DNA from: Kangiella sp.
GTDB taxonomy: Bacteria; Pseudomonadota; Gammaproteobacteria; Enterobacterales; Kangiellaceae
NCBI GenBank assembly: GCA_026195755.1
Contig: JAPHRL010000131.1
Coordinates: 1-6,850, forward strand
Length of the DNA stretch: 6,850 bases
Reading direction: 5' to 3'
Positions 1 to 5,589 of this stretch are shown in pieces (position 1 is the stretch's first letter; the number at the start of each line of letters is the position of its first letter). The position numbers and the translations under genes are program-made. The notes beneath the pieces were generated by a model. The model saw only the letters and a list, made by a program, of their open reading frames with translations, was not told the DNA's origin and searched no databases.

Positions 1-1131
1 CATCGTGGTGCTGGTTTAGGTGGTGGGCACGATGAGCGTGAGCAAACTTTAAACCAGTTACTGGTCGAAATGGATGGTTTCGAAGGTGGTGAAGGCGTGA
101 TTGTTATTGCTGCCACCAACCGTCCTGATGTTCTCGATCCTGCGTTATTGCGACCTGGCCGTTTTGATCGTCAGGTTGTAGTGGGCTTACCTGACATTAA
201 AGGTCGTGAGCAAATCCTTAAAGTGCATATGCGTAAAGTCCCTATTGGTGACGATGTTGAGCCTGGCCTTATTGCTCGTGGTACCCCTGGCTTTTCAGGT
301 GCCGATTTAGCTAATCTAGTGAATGAGGCAGCTTTATTTGCAGCGCGTGATAGTCAACGCGTGGTGGGGATGGAGCAGTTTGAAAAAGCTAAAGATAAAA
401 TCCTGATGGGTTCTGAGCGTCGCTCAATGGTCATGACTGAAGAGGAAAAACTGAACACCGCTTATCACGAAGCTGGCCATGCTATTGTTGGTTTGAAAGT
501 GCCAAGCCATGATCCCGTTTATAAAGTGAGCATTATTCCACGTGGTCGTGCACTGGGTGTGACCATGTATTTACCTGAGCAAGACAAATACTCATTATCC
601 AAAGAAGCGATAGAAAGCCAACTATCGTCACTGTACGGTGGCCGGATCGCGGAAGAGATTATTAATGGAGTAGATAAGGTGACAACTGGTGCTTCGAATG
701 ATATCGAGCGCGCCACAGCTATTGCCCGCAATATGGTCACAAAATGGGGATTGTCTGATAAGCTCGGCCCATTGTCATATGCAGAAGATGAGGGTGAGGT
801 CTTTTTAGGTCGCTCGGTTACTCAGCACAAGAATATCTCTGACGATACAGCAAGAGCGATTGATGCAGAAATTCGTGAGGTTATTGATCGCAACTACAAT
901 CGAGCAAAAACTATTTTGCAGGACCATATGGAACAGTTGCACGCAATGGCTGATGCGTTAATGAAATATGAAACCATTGATGCTAGCCAAATAAAGCAAA
1001 TTATGGATGGTGATGATCCAAGCCCGCCGGCTAATTGGTCGGATAAAAAAGGCCCCGGTGGTAATGGTGGCTCAGGAACGCAACCTGAAGCGCCAAAAGA
1101 ATCACCAGTAACAGAACCATCTGTTGATTAA
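1..1131 (+). CDS. ftsH: ATP-dependent zinc metalloprotease FtsH (3' part, 5' end outside window)
   Basis: Membrane-anchored AAA+ protease that unfolds and degrades membrane and short-lived cytoplasmic proteins at the inner membrane. The reading frame is open from base 1 (first residues HRGAGLGGGHDEREQ) and ends at TAA 1129-1131, leaving 376 codons. The usual FtsH is about 640 residues, so the two N-terminal membrane segments, Walker A and Walker B lie upstream of the window. Visible here are the second region of homology with ATNRPD and the arginine-finger segment RPGRFDR (near 112-171), the zinc motif HEAGH at 466-480, and the third zinc-ligand aspartate in TGASND (codon 700-702). The C-terminal tail is Gly/Pro/Glu-rich. 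The ATG at 70 is internal and not the start. A strong terminator follows directly, so ftsH is transcriptionally separable from folP. Identity is very secure from near-continuous match to remembered gammaproteobacterial FtsH. Confidence 0.98.
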   Translation, partial: HRGAGLGGGHDEREQTLNQLLVEMDGFEGGEGVIVIAATNRPDVLDPALLRPGRFDRQVVVGLPDIKGREQILKVHMRKVPIGDDVEPGLIARGTPGFSGADLANLVNEAALFAARDSQRVVGMEQFEKAKDKILMGSERRSMVMTEEEKLNTAYHEAGHAIVGLKVPSHDPVYKVSIIPRGRALGVTMYLPEQDKYSLSKEAIESQLSSLYGGRIAEEIINGVDKVTTGASNDIERATAIARNMVTKWGLSDKLGPLSYAEDEGEVFLGRSVTQHKNISDDTARAIDAEIREVIDRNYNRAKTILQDHMEQLHAMADALMKYETIDASQIKQIMDGDDPSPPANWSDKKGPGGNGGSGTQPEAPKESPVTEPSVD

Positions 1132-1132
1132 G

Positions 1133-1157
1133 AAAAGGGCCTTCTGGCCCTTTTTTT
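1133..1157 (+). terminator. Intrinsic terminator after ftsH
   Basis: A 9-bp perfect stem (1133-1141 AAAAGGGCC with 1146-1154 GGCCCTTTT) has a TTCT tetraloop. It runs into seven T residues (1151-1157) and begins one base after the ftsH stop codon. This is a textbook Rho-independent terminator. Confidence 0.93.
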
Positions 1158-1181
1158 CATTGTGACATAAGTAGCTATAAT
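1154..1181 (+). promoter_or_regulatory. Possible sigma70 promoter at the folP start
   Basis: A perfect TATAAT (1176-1181) has a 4/6 -35 match, TTTTCA (1154-1159), 16 bp upstream inside the T-tract of the ftsH terminator. The -10 box overlaps the assigned folP ATG (1180). If it is used, the transcript would start near 1187 and exclude that ATG. It is either a chance match or a sign that folP starts later. Confidence 0.35.
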
Positions 1182-1995
1182 GCAAAAAATATTAGAGTCA
1201 AATCGACCACTTGTGATGGGTATTCTGAACACTACTCCTGACTCATTTTCGGACGGTGGCAGTTATCTGCGTAAAGATATAGCACTGCGACGCATTGAGG
1301 CCATGATTGAAGAAGGGGTTGATATCATTGATGTCGGTGGTGAGTCCACTCGCCCAGGTGCGCAAGCCGTCTCAGTCAATGAAGAGCTGGATCGGGTTAT
1401 TCCTATGATAGAAGCTATCGTGGATAGTGGTATGCCTGTGTCAGTCGATACCAGTAAAGCCATTGTAATGACGGAAGCGATTAATGCTGGCGCCGGTATG
1501 ATCAATGATGTTCGCGCATTGCAGGAGGATGGTGCTATTGACGCTGTAGCTTCGGACCCGAATGTATCGCTGTGTTTGATGCATATGAAGGGGCAACCTA
1601 GAACGATGCAGCAGAATCCTCAATACAGCGACGTGGTAGTCGAGGTTAAATCATTTTTGAAACAACGAGTACAACAGTGCCTCGAAGCGGGCATCGCGAC
1701 TGAGCGAATCTGTTTAGATCCAGGTTTTGGGTTTGGTAAAAAGTTGCAGCATAACTGTGAACTGATGAAACATTTAGACAGTTTTAAAGAACTAAATTTA
1801 CCACTACTAGTCGGTGTTTCAAGAAAGACAATGATTGGCACCATCTTGGATGCTGATGTGAACGATAGGGCTAATGGTAGCGTCGCTGCTGCCATGTACT
1901 CGTTAACCAAGGGTGCAAATATTCTTAGAGTGCACGATGTTAAGGCAACAGTTGAAGCAGTGAAATTATTTTGCGCCTTTGAGCAAGCCAAATAA
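1180..1995 (+). CDS. folP: Dihydropteroate synthase
   Basis: Condenses p-aminobenzoate with 6-hydroxymethyl-7,8-dihydropterin pyrophosphate to give dihydropteroate in folate synthesis. It is cytoplasmic and the target of sulfonamides. The 271 residues have normal family length and a complete TIM-barrel motif set: NTTPDSFSDGG (17-27), GGESTRPG of the pABA loop (53-60), VDTS (89-92), ND (109-110), DPGFGFGK (180-187), SRK (214-216) and RVHD (250-253). No disruption is seen in the sulfonamide-contact loops. The start is uncertain: ATG 1180 has no convincing Shine-Dalgarno sequence, and an in-frame stop at 1168-1170 rules out anything further upstream. GTG 1213 or ATG 1216, just before the first beta strand, are alternatives. 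The gene lies 21 bp upstream of glmM, so the two are probably co-transcribed, as is common in gammaproteobacteria. Confidence 0.96.
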   Translation: MQKILESNRPLVMGILNTTPDSFSDGGSYLRKDIALRRIEAMIEEGVDIIDVGGESTRPGAQAVSVNEELDRVIPMIEAIVDSGMPVSVDTSKAIVMTEAINAGAGMINDVRALQEDGAIDAVASDPNVSLCLMHMKGQPRTMQQNPQYSDVVVEVKSFLKQRVQQCLEAGIATERICLDPGFGFGKKLQHNCELMKHLDSFKELNLPLLVGVSRKTMIGTILDADVNDRANGSVAAAMYSLTKGANILRVHDVKATVEAVKLFCAFEQAK

Positions 1996-2016
1996 ACAAA
2001 ATTAGGAACGGATAAA

Positions 2017-3348
2017 ATGAGCGAAAGAAAATATTTTGGCACCGATGGGATTAGAGGAACAGTTGGTGACTTTCCGATTACACCTGAATTTGTATTGAAG
2101 TTGGGTTGGGCTGCCGGGAAAGTACTTGGCAAAAAAGGTCGAATCGTTATTGGTAAAGACACACGGATTTCAGGGTATATGTTCGAGTCAGTTCTTGAAG
2201 CTGGCTTGACGTCTGCAGGGGTCGATAGCTTTTTGGTTGGGCCTATGCCGACGCCAGCGATAGCTTACTTAACTCGAACCTTTAGAGCTGACGCTGGGAT
2301 TGTGATAAGCGCTTCGCATAATCCATTCCAGGATAATGGAATCAAATTTTTCTCAGCAGCAGGGACAAAATTACCGGATGAGGTTGAGTTAGAAATTGAA
2401 GCCTTATTGGAGCAAGAAATGACCTCTTTACCCTCTGAGAAGTTAGGCAAGGCGTATCGAATAGAAGATGCTGCGGCGAGATATATTGAATTTTGTAAAG
2501 CCAGTGTTCCTAATGATTTTAACCTAGATGGAATGAAGATTGTTTTAGATTGCGCTAACGGTGCGACTTACCATATTGCCCCTTACGTATTCAAAGAATT
2601 GGGCGCTAAAGTTATAAAAACTGCGGTAGAGCCAGATGGTTTAAACATCAACCGTGAGTGTGGTGCAACTCATCTTGAGCCCTTGTCAAAAGCAGTAGTT
2701 GAACACCGGGCAGATATCGGTATTGCCTTTGATGGTGATGGCGACCGCCTGATGATGGTGGATGCCAATGGTGGCACTATTAACGGTGACCAGCTAATGT
2801 TTATGATGGCTTATCACTTGCAACAAAAAGGGTTGCTTAAAGGTGGAGTGGTTGGAACCTTGATGACCAATATGGCGATTGAAAATGCGTTGAAAGAATT
2901 TGAGATTCCATTTGAGCGAAGCAAAGTGGGAGATCGATATGTCATGCAAACCCTTAAGAAGAATAATTGGCTGATTGGTGGCGAGTCATCAGGACACTTG
3001 ATTCATCTTGATTATAATTCTACCGGTGATGGGATTATTGCTGCGCTGCAGGTGTTAAGAGTGATTAAAGAGCAAGGAAAAACAATTGGTGACTTAGCCA
3101 AGCAGTTTCCTTTATTCCCACAAACGATGATTAATGTTCGTGTAAAAGACGCGAAGAGAATTATGGGAAATGAAGAATTACAGCAGTTGGCAAAAGAGGT
3201 TGATACCGAACTTGCTGATAATGGTCGAGTTTTACTACGCGCTTCAGGTACTGAACCTTTGATCAGAGTGATGGTTGAAGCTGATGATACAAATCTGGCA
3301 ACAAAAATGGCCGAGAAGTTGGCAGAAAAAGTGCGCAACATTGCCTAA
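2017..3348 (+). CDS. glmM: Phosphoglucosamine mutase
   Basis: Interconverts glucosamine-6-phosphate and glucosamine-1-phosphate on the way to UDP-GlcNAc for peptidoglycan and LPS. At 443 residues it is full length for GlmM (E. coli is 445). The alpha-D-phosphohexomutase signatures appear in order: N-terminal FGTDGIRG (7-14), the catalytic phosphoserine loop SASHNP with Ser100, the Mg2+ loop DGDGDR (239-244), the sugar-binding loop GGESSGH (321-327), and the phosphate-binding RASGTEP (408-414). Ser-loop and GESSGH sequences favour GlmM over phosphomannomutase. The ATG at 2017 is supported by AGGA at 2004-2007, 9 nt upstream. It is the second gene of a folP-glmM pair. No clear intrinsic terminator was found between its stop and the next promoter. 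Confidence 0.97.
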   Translation: MSERKYFGTDGIRGTVGDFPITPEFVLKLGWAAGKVLGKKGRIVIGKDTRISGYMFESVLEAGLTSAGVDSFLVGPMPTPAIAYLTRTFRADAGIVISASHNPFQDNGIKFFSAAGTKLPDEVELEIEALLEQEMTSLPSEKLGKAYRIEDAAARYIEFCKASVPNDFNLDGMKIVLDCANGATYHIAPYVFKELGAKVIKTAVEPDGLNINRECGATHLEPLSKAVVEHRADIGIAFDGDGDRLMMVDANGGTINGDQLMFMMAYHLQQKGLLKGGVVGTLMTNMAIENALKEFEIPFERSKVGDRYVMQTLKKNNWLIGGESSGHLIHLDYNSTGDGIIAALQVLRVIKEQGKTIGDLAKQFPLFPQTMINVRVKDAKRIMGNEELQQLAKEVDTELADNGRVLLRASGTEPLIRVMVEADDTNLATKMAEKLAEKVRNIA

Positions 3349-3382
3349 AAAATGTAAAATTATGTCAAATTCGGCTTATGCT

Positions 3383-3412
3383 TTGTATCTAACTCATTGT
3401 TTCCGCTATAAT
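3383..3412 (+). promoter_or_regulatory. Probable sigma70 promoter of the OmpA-family gene
   Basis: A perfect TATAAT at 3407-3412 has a weak TTGTAT -35 at 3383-3388 (18-bp spacer). Transcription would start near 3419, giving a 5' leader of about 40 nt before ATG 3459. The 110-bp gap after glmM holds no gene, so a promoter is expected here for an abundant porin-type protein. Confidence 0.6.
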
Positions 3413-3458
3413 GCGAAGCACCATGGAACATAAATGAATAACTTAAGAGGGTAATACA

Positions 3459-4589
3459 ATGAAAAAATTATTAACCGCAGCTTGCTTGATGGCTTTAGGG
3501 TCAACGGCATTTGCTGCAGAAGAAGTGCAAGACCGTCATGGTTTTTATGGCCACGTAGGTTGGTATGACATAGAGCTAGATTCTCATTGGAATTCTGGCA
3601 ATACTCAATCCGGTGGATTGGGCCTAGGTTGGTTCTTTAACAAGAACGTCGCTCTGGAGCTAGAGTACAATTACTTTGACGAAATTCCAAATTTTACATC
3701 AGGTTATCGTACTGATGTTGAAAATACAGCTCTAAATCTTATTTTAAATGACACAAGCTGGATGGGTAGTGCTACAACGCATCCATTCCTTAAATTGGGC
3801 TATGGCGAGTTAAGCGATAAGTATGGTGTTTACCACCCAGATTTAGAGGACGGATATTATAAAGTTGGTGTTGGTCTTGAGCACTTTGCATCGGATAACG
3901 TTTTCATGCGCGTAGGTTATGACTGGTTGGATTCCGGTGAGCGCGGCGATCATCAAGTATGGTACGTCAGCTACGGTTATTTCTTCGGTGACACGGTTAA
4001 GTCTGGTGCGGCTCCAGCTCCAAAACCAGTTGAGAGAGCAAAAGATTCTGACGGTGATGGCGTATTAGATGCAAACGATCAATGTCCAGGAACGCCTGCA
4101 GGCGCTGCTGTAGATGCTAATGGTTGTCCTTTAGACAGTGATAACGATGGTGTTTACGACTATCAAGATGCTTGCCCAGGTACAGCTCCGGGTGTTCAGG
4201 TCGACGAAAAAGGTTGTGAAGTTAAAGTTGCAGAAGAAGTTGTTGTTGATATGCGCTTAAACTTTGACACTAACAAATATGAAATCAAGCCAGAAATGGT
4301 CGCTGAAATAGCCAAAGTGGCTGAGTTCTTACGCCAATATCCAGATGTCAATGCTGAAATCCAGGGGCATACTGATAGCGTAGGTTCTAGTGCATATAAC
4401 CAAGGCTTATCGGAGCGTCGTGCTAACTCTGTAAAAGAGTACTTAGTAAGCAACTTCGGTATTGATGCGTCTCGATTGAGCTCAAAAGGCTATGGTGAAG
4501 ACCAACCAATCGCAGACAACTCAACTGCAGATGGCCGTGCCTTAAATCGTCGTGCAGAAGCACGTGCAGAGACAATGACTACTAAATAA
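3459..4589 (+). CDS. OmpA/OprF-family outer-membrane protein with thrombospondin type-3 repeats
   Basis: Outer-membrane protein that anchors the outer membrane to peptidoglycan. It has 376 residues. Residues 1-19 form a signal peptide ending STAFA before AEEVQ. Residues ~25-177 look like an eight-strand OmpA-type beta-barrel, alternating aromatic and polar residues and closing with an aromatic strand (VWYVSYGYFF). A Pro/Ala hinge (APAPKP, 185-190) follows. Two Asp-rich calcium-binding TSP3 repeats come next (DSDGDG near 196, DSDNDG near 226), with paired cysteines 209/223 and 239/253. Residues ~262-370 are the OmpA_C peptidoglycan-binding domain: Asp306 in GHTD and Arg321 in LSERRA are the expected diaminopimelate ligands. 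The Shine-Dalgarno AAGAGGG (3445-3451) lies 7 nt before the ATG. The gene appears monocistronic between its own promoter and terminator. The domain order resembles Pseudomonas OprF; which paralogue it is cannot be told here. Confidence 0.93.
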   Translation: MKKLLTAACLMALGSTAFAAEEVQDRHGFYGHVGWYDIELDSHWNSGNTQSGGLGLGWFFNKNVALELEYNYFDEIPNFTSGYRTDVENTALNLILNDTSWMGSATTHPFLKLGYGELSDKYGVYHPDLEDGYYKVGVGLEHFASDNVFMRVGYDWLDSGERGDHQVWYVSYGYFFGDTVKSGAAPAPKPVERAKDSDGDGVLDANDQCPGTPAGAAVDANGCPLDSDNDGVYDYQDACPGTAPGVQVDEKGCEVKVAEEVVVDMRLNFDTNKYEIKPEMVAEIAKVAEFLRQYPDVNAEIQGHTDSVGSSAYNQGLSERRANSVKEYLVSNFGIDASRLSSKGYGEDQPIADNSTADGRALNRRAEARAETMTTK

Positions 4590-4615
4590 TATATTTAGAA
4601 AGTCAGGCCTCTTTC

Positions 4616-4647
4616 AAAGCCCAGCATATTGCTGGGCTTTGTTTTTT
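4616..4647 (+). terminator. Intrinsic terminator after the OmpA-family gene
   Basis: A 10-bp perfect stem (4616-4625 AAAGCCCAGC with 4631-4640 GCTGGGCTTT) has a five-base loop, then G and six T residues (4642-4647). It is a strong Rho-independent terminator 26 bp after the stop codon. Confidence 0.93.
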
Positions 4648-4666
4648 CTGGCAAATAAGCTACTAT
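4639..4666 (+). promoter_or_regulatory. Weak candidate promoter for the CBS-domain gene
   Basis: TTGTTT (4639-4644) and TACTAT (4661-4666) are separated by 16 bp. The -35 would lie in the tail of the preceding terminator. Since that terminator should isolate the CBS gene, a promoter is needed in 4640-4710, but the match is mediocre. Confidence 0.3.
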
Positions 4667-4669
4667 CAA

Positions 4670-4699
4670 ATTGAAGATCAAGCGAAAGCGCTTTTCAAT
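4670..4699 (+). promoter_or_regulatory. Hairpin in the leader of the CBS-domain gene
   Basis: ATTGAA (4670-4675) pairs with TTCAAT (4694-4699). Inside, AAGCG (4680-4684) pairs with CGCTT (4689-4693), with an AAAG loop and a four-base bulge on the left side. Together this is an 11-bp interrupted stem 15 nt upstream of the Shine-Dalgarno sequence. It has no T-tract, so it is not a terminator. Its role is unknown. Confidence 0.35.
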
Positions 4700-4714
4700 T
4701 CTTACAATAAAATC

Positions 4715-4720
4715 AAGGAG
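4715..4720 (+). promoter_or_regulatory. Ribosome binding site that fixes the CBS gene start
   Basis: A perfect AAGGAG stands 7 nt before ATG 4728. The reading frame stays open upstream to a TTG at 4671 with no ribosome binding site, so this motif decides for the shorter protein. Confidence 0.85.
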
Positions 4721-4727
4721 TAGCTTT

Positions 4728-5132
4728 ATGATAAAGTCGGTTCATGTTAGAGATTATATGACTTCGGCAATGATCACCTTAAAACCACAAACAGATGTTG
4801 TTGAAGCTGCTCAGACAATGTTGGAATATCGCTTAACCGGCGCTCCAGTATTGGATGACCATAATCGATTAGTTGGGTTTATTTCCGAAAAAGACTGCCT
4901 ACACACTGTTTTGAGTGCTATTTATCATGGTGACTTGGGGCATAGGGTTATGGATTTAATGACTAAAGAGGTCAAAACTGTACACCCTGATGACAGCATT
5001 GCTGATGTCGCAGAGAGATTCTTAAAAGACAACTGCCGCATGTATCCGGTGATGGAGAAAAGTCAGTTAGTGGGAATGATTTCGAGACAAAGTATATTAA
5101 AAGCGATTCAATTTGTTGGCCGTAAAGACTAA
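4728..5132 (+). CDS. Small tandem CBS-domain protein
   Basis: A stand-alone protein of 134 residues made almost entirely of two CBS motifs (a Bateman module). CBS1 spans about residues 7-62 (VRDYMTSAMITLKP, then GAPVLDDHNRLVGFISEKDCL). CBS2 spans about 72-130 (VMDLMTKEVKTVHPDDSIADVAERF, split here for reading, then MYPVMEKSQLVGMISRQSIL). Such modules bind adenine nucleotides or related ligands and act as cytoplasmic sensors of energy state. No catalytic or DNA-binding domain is fused, so the partner is unknown. The start at 4728 is chosen from AAGGAG at 4715-4720. The last codons and the stop lie inside the hairpin shared with the convergent nqrM. No functional link to the flanking porin or nqr genes can be read from the sequence. 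Confidence 0.9.
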   Translation: MIKSVHVRDYMTSAMITLKPQTDVVEAAQTMLEYRLTGAPVLDDHNRLVGFISEKDCLHTVLSAIYHGDLGHRVMDLMTKEVKTVHPDDSIADVAERFLKDNCRMYPVMEKSQLVGMISRQSILKAIQFVGRKD

Positions 5133-5151
5133 TTGCCGAGCAATTAGTCTT
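5125..5151. terminator. Bidirectional hairpin shared by CBS gene and nqrM
   Basis: A 12-bp perfect inverted repeat (5125-5136 with 5140-5151) encloses a CGA loop. Each arm contains GACTAA, which is the last Asp codon plus stop of the CBS gene (plus) and of nqrM (minus). Flanking T runs are short on both sides, so termination efficiency is uncertain, but the position between convergent genes fits a two-way terminator. Confidence 0.75.
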
Positions 5152-5362
5152 CTAAAACTTCGACATTAAGGCGTCGCTCGTTCCGTAGGCGAGCACGCTT
5201 CTTCGCACATGGCTTATCACAATCACAAGCCTTCTCAATGCCTAAGGCATCCATTCCACCGCAACTACCGCTAATTCGCTTTTGTTGAAACAAATACCCA
5301 ACCGCCATTATTACCATGACAGCTAAAAATAGTATGAATGCAAGAAAGAAAGTACTACTCAC
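5144..5362 (-). CDS. nqrM: Na+-NQR maturation protein NqrM
   Basis: Small inner-membrane protein needed for assembly of the Na+-translocating NADH:quinone reductase. Published work on the family links it to iron delivery to the NqrD/NqrE centre. The 72 residues match the family (DUF539) in length and layout: an N-terminal membrane helix (about residues 4-25), then the cysteine motif CGGMDALGIEKACDCDKPC (Cys34, 47, 49, 52), then a basic tail. The start codon is GTG (5360-5362). An in-frame stop at minus-strand 5395-5393 leaves no upstream ATG, and a GAG lies 9 nt before the GTG. The gene normally follows apbE directly; here a divergent gene intervenes, so nqrM probably has its own promoter in 5385-5430. 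It ends 12 bp from the convergent CBS gene stop. Confidence 0.95.
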   Translation of the reverse strand: MSSTFFLAFILFLAVMVIMAVGYLFQQKRISGSCGGMDALGIEKACDCDKPCAKKRARLRNERRLNVEVLED

Positions 5363-5394
5363 GATATAAAACTCGATATTAACTATGAAACCCT

Positions 5395-5403
5395 ATTTTA
5401 TCA
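5395..5403 (-). promoter_or_regulatory. Candidate extended -10 promoter for nqrM
   Basis: Read on the minus strand, TGATAAAAT supplies a TGn extension plus TAAAAT (5/6 of consensus). It would start transcription near 5388, about 26 nt before the GTG. The -35 region is poor (CTTATA at 17 bp). It lies back-to-back with the plus-strand promoter at 5406. Confidence 0.4.
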
Positions 5404-5405
5404 TA

Positions 5406-5435
5406 TTGACATTTAAATATAAGCATTAGTATATA
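5406..5435 (+). promoter_or_regulatory. Sigma70 promoter driving the structured leader
   Basis: A perfect TTGACA (5406-5411) and TATATA (5430-5435) are separated by 18 bp; an alternative TATAAA sits at 5432-5437. This is the best -35 hexamer noted in the window. The predicted start is near 5442-5446, leaving a leader of about 145 nt before ATG 5590. Confidence 0.65.
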
Positions 5436-5453
5436 AAATGAGCTAAATAAGTA

Positions 5454-5501
5454 GCAGGGTAAAAATGGGTAAAGTTTAGAATGAGCTGATTTTAACCCTG
5501 C
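5454..5501 (+). promoter_or_regulatory. Putative antiterminator stem
   Basis: GCAGGGT (5454-5460) is perfectly complementary to ACCCTGC (5495-5501). After one A-A mismatch the stem continues with AAAA (5462-5465) pairing TTTT (5490-5493), leaving a 24-nt loop. The right arm is the 5' arm of the terminator at 5495-5512, so the two folds exclude each other. A mini-ORF (ATG 5465, stop 5477-5479, MGKV) preceded by AGGG begins in the left arm. This is pairing seen directly; the regulatory role is inference. Confidence 0.5.
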
Positions 5502-5520
5502 AATTTCGGGGTGTTTTTTT
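5495..5520 (+). terminator. Intrinsic terminator inside the leader (attenuator or small-RNA end)
   Basis: ACCCTG (5495-5500) pairs with CGGGGT (5507-5512; one U-G pair) around a six-base loop, followed by G and seven T residues (5514-5520). It lies about 75 nt after the predicted transcription start and 70 nt before the next gene, with no completed gene upstream for it to terminate. It therefore acts either as an attenuator or as the 3' end of a small RNA. Confidence 0.7.
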
Positions 5521-5579
5521 CAAGTTACTGATAAGTTGAGCATTGACCAATTGGGGTCGATTTAATATGAGTTAACTTG
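5521..5579 (+). promoter_or_regulatory. Second leader stem reaching the Shine-Dalgarno sequence
   Basis: CAAGTTA (5521-5527) is the exact inverse complement of TAACTTG (5573-5579), whose last base is the first G of the GGAG ribosome binding site (5579-5582). Within it, ATTGACC (5542-5548) pairs with GGTCGAT (5555-5561; one G-U) around a six-base loop. The outer stem is AT-rich, so its stability is uncertain. Confidence 0.4.
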
Positions 5580-5589
5580 GAGTGAATGT

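Noticed and set aside
70..1131. ftsH starting at ATG 70
   Set aside because: The frame is open to base 1 and the upstream residues match the conserved FtsH segment after Walker B; the gene is cut by the window edge.
1620..2162. 180-codon open frame on the minus strand across the folP-glmM junction
   Set aside because: It lies opposite two clearly conserved genes, has no recognisable domain, and its composition follows from the codon structure of the opposite strand.
3012..3341. 109-codon minus-strand frame opposite the end of glmM, and similar ones at 519-740, 1263-1505, 1441-1623, 2265-2450 and 4196-4453
   Set aside because: All are antisense shadows of strongly conserved coding sequence, with no ribosome site or family match.
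4671..4727. N-terminal extension of the CBS protein from TTG 4671 (19 residues, Lys/Arg-rich)
   Set aside because: No ribosome binding site precedes it, it spans the leader hairpin, and ATG 4728 has a perfect AAGGAG at proper distance; CBS homology begins just after 4728.
5543..5571. Promoter TTGACC (5543-5548) with TATGAG (5566-5571) for the unknown exported gene
   Set aside because: Spacing is 17 bp, but the -10 is only 4/6 and the transcript would begin at about the Shine-Dalgarno sequence; the GACC is better explained as an arm of the 5542-5561 hairpin. Kept only as a fallback if the upstream unit proves to be a stand-alone small RNA.
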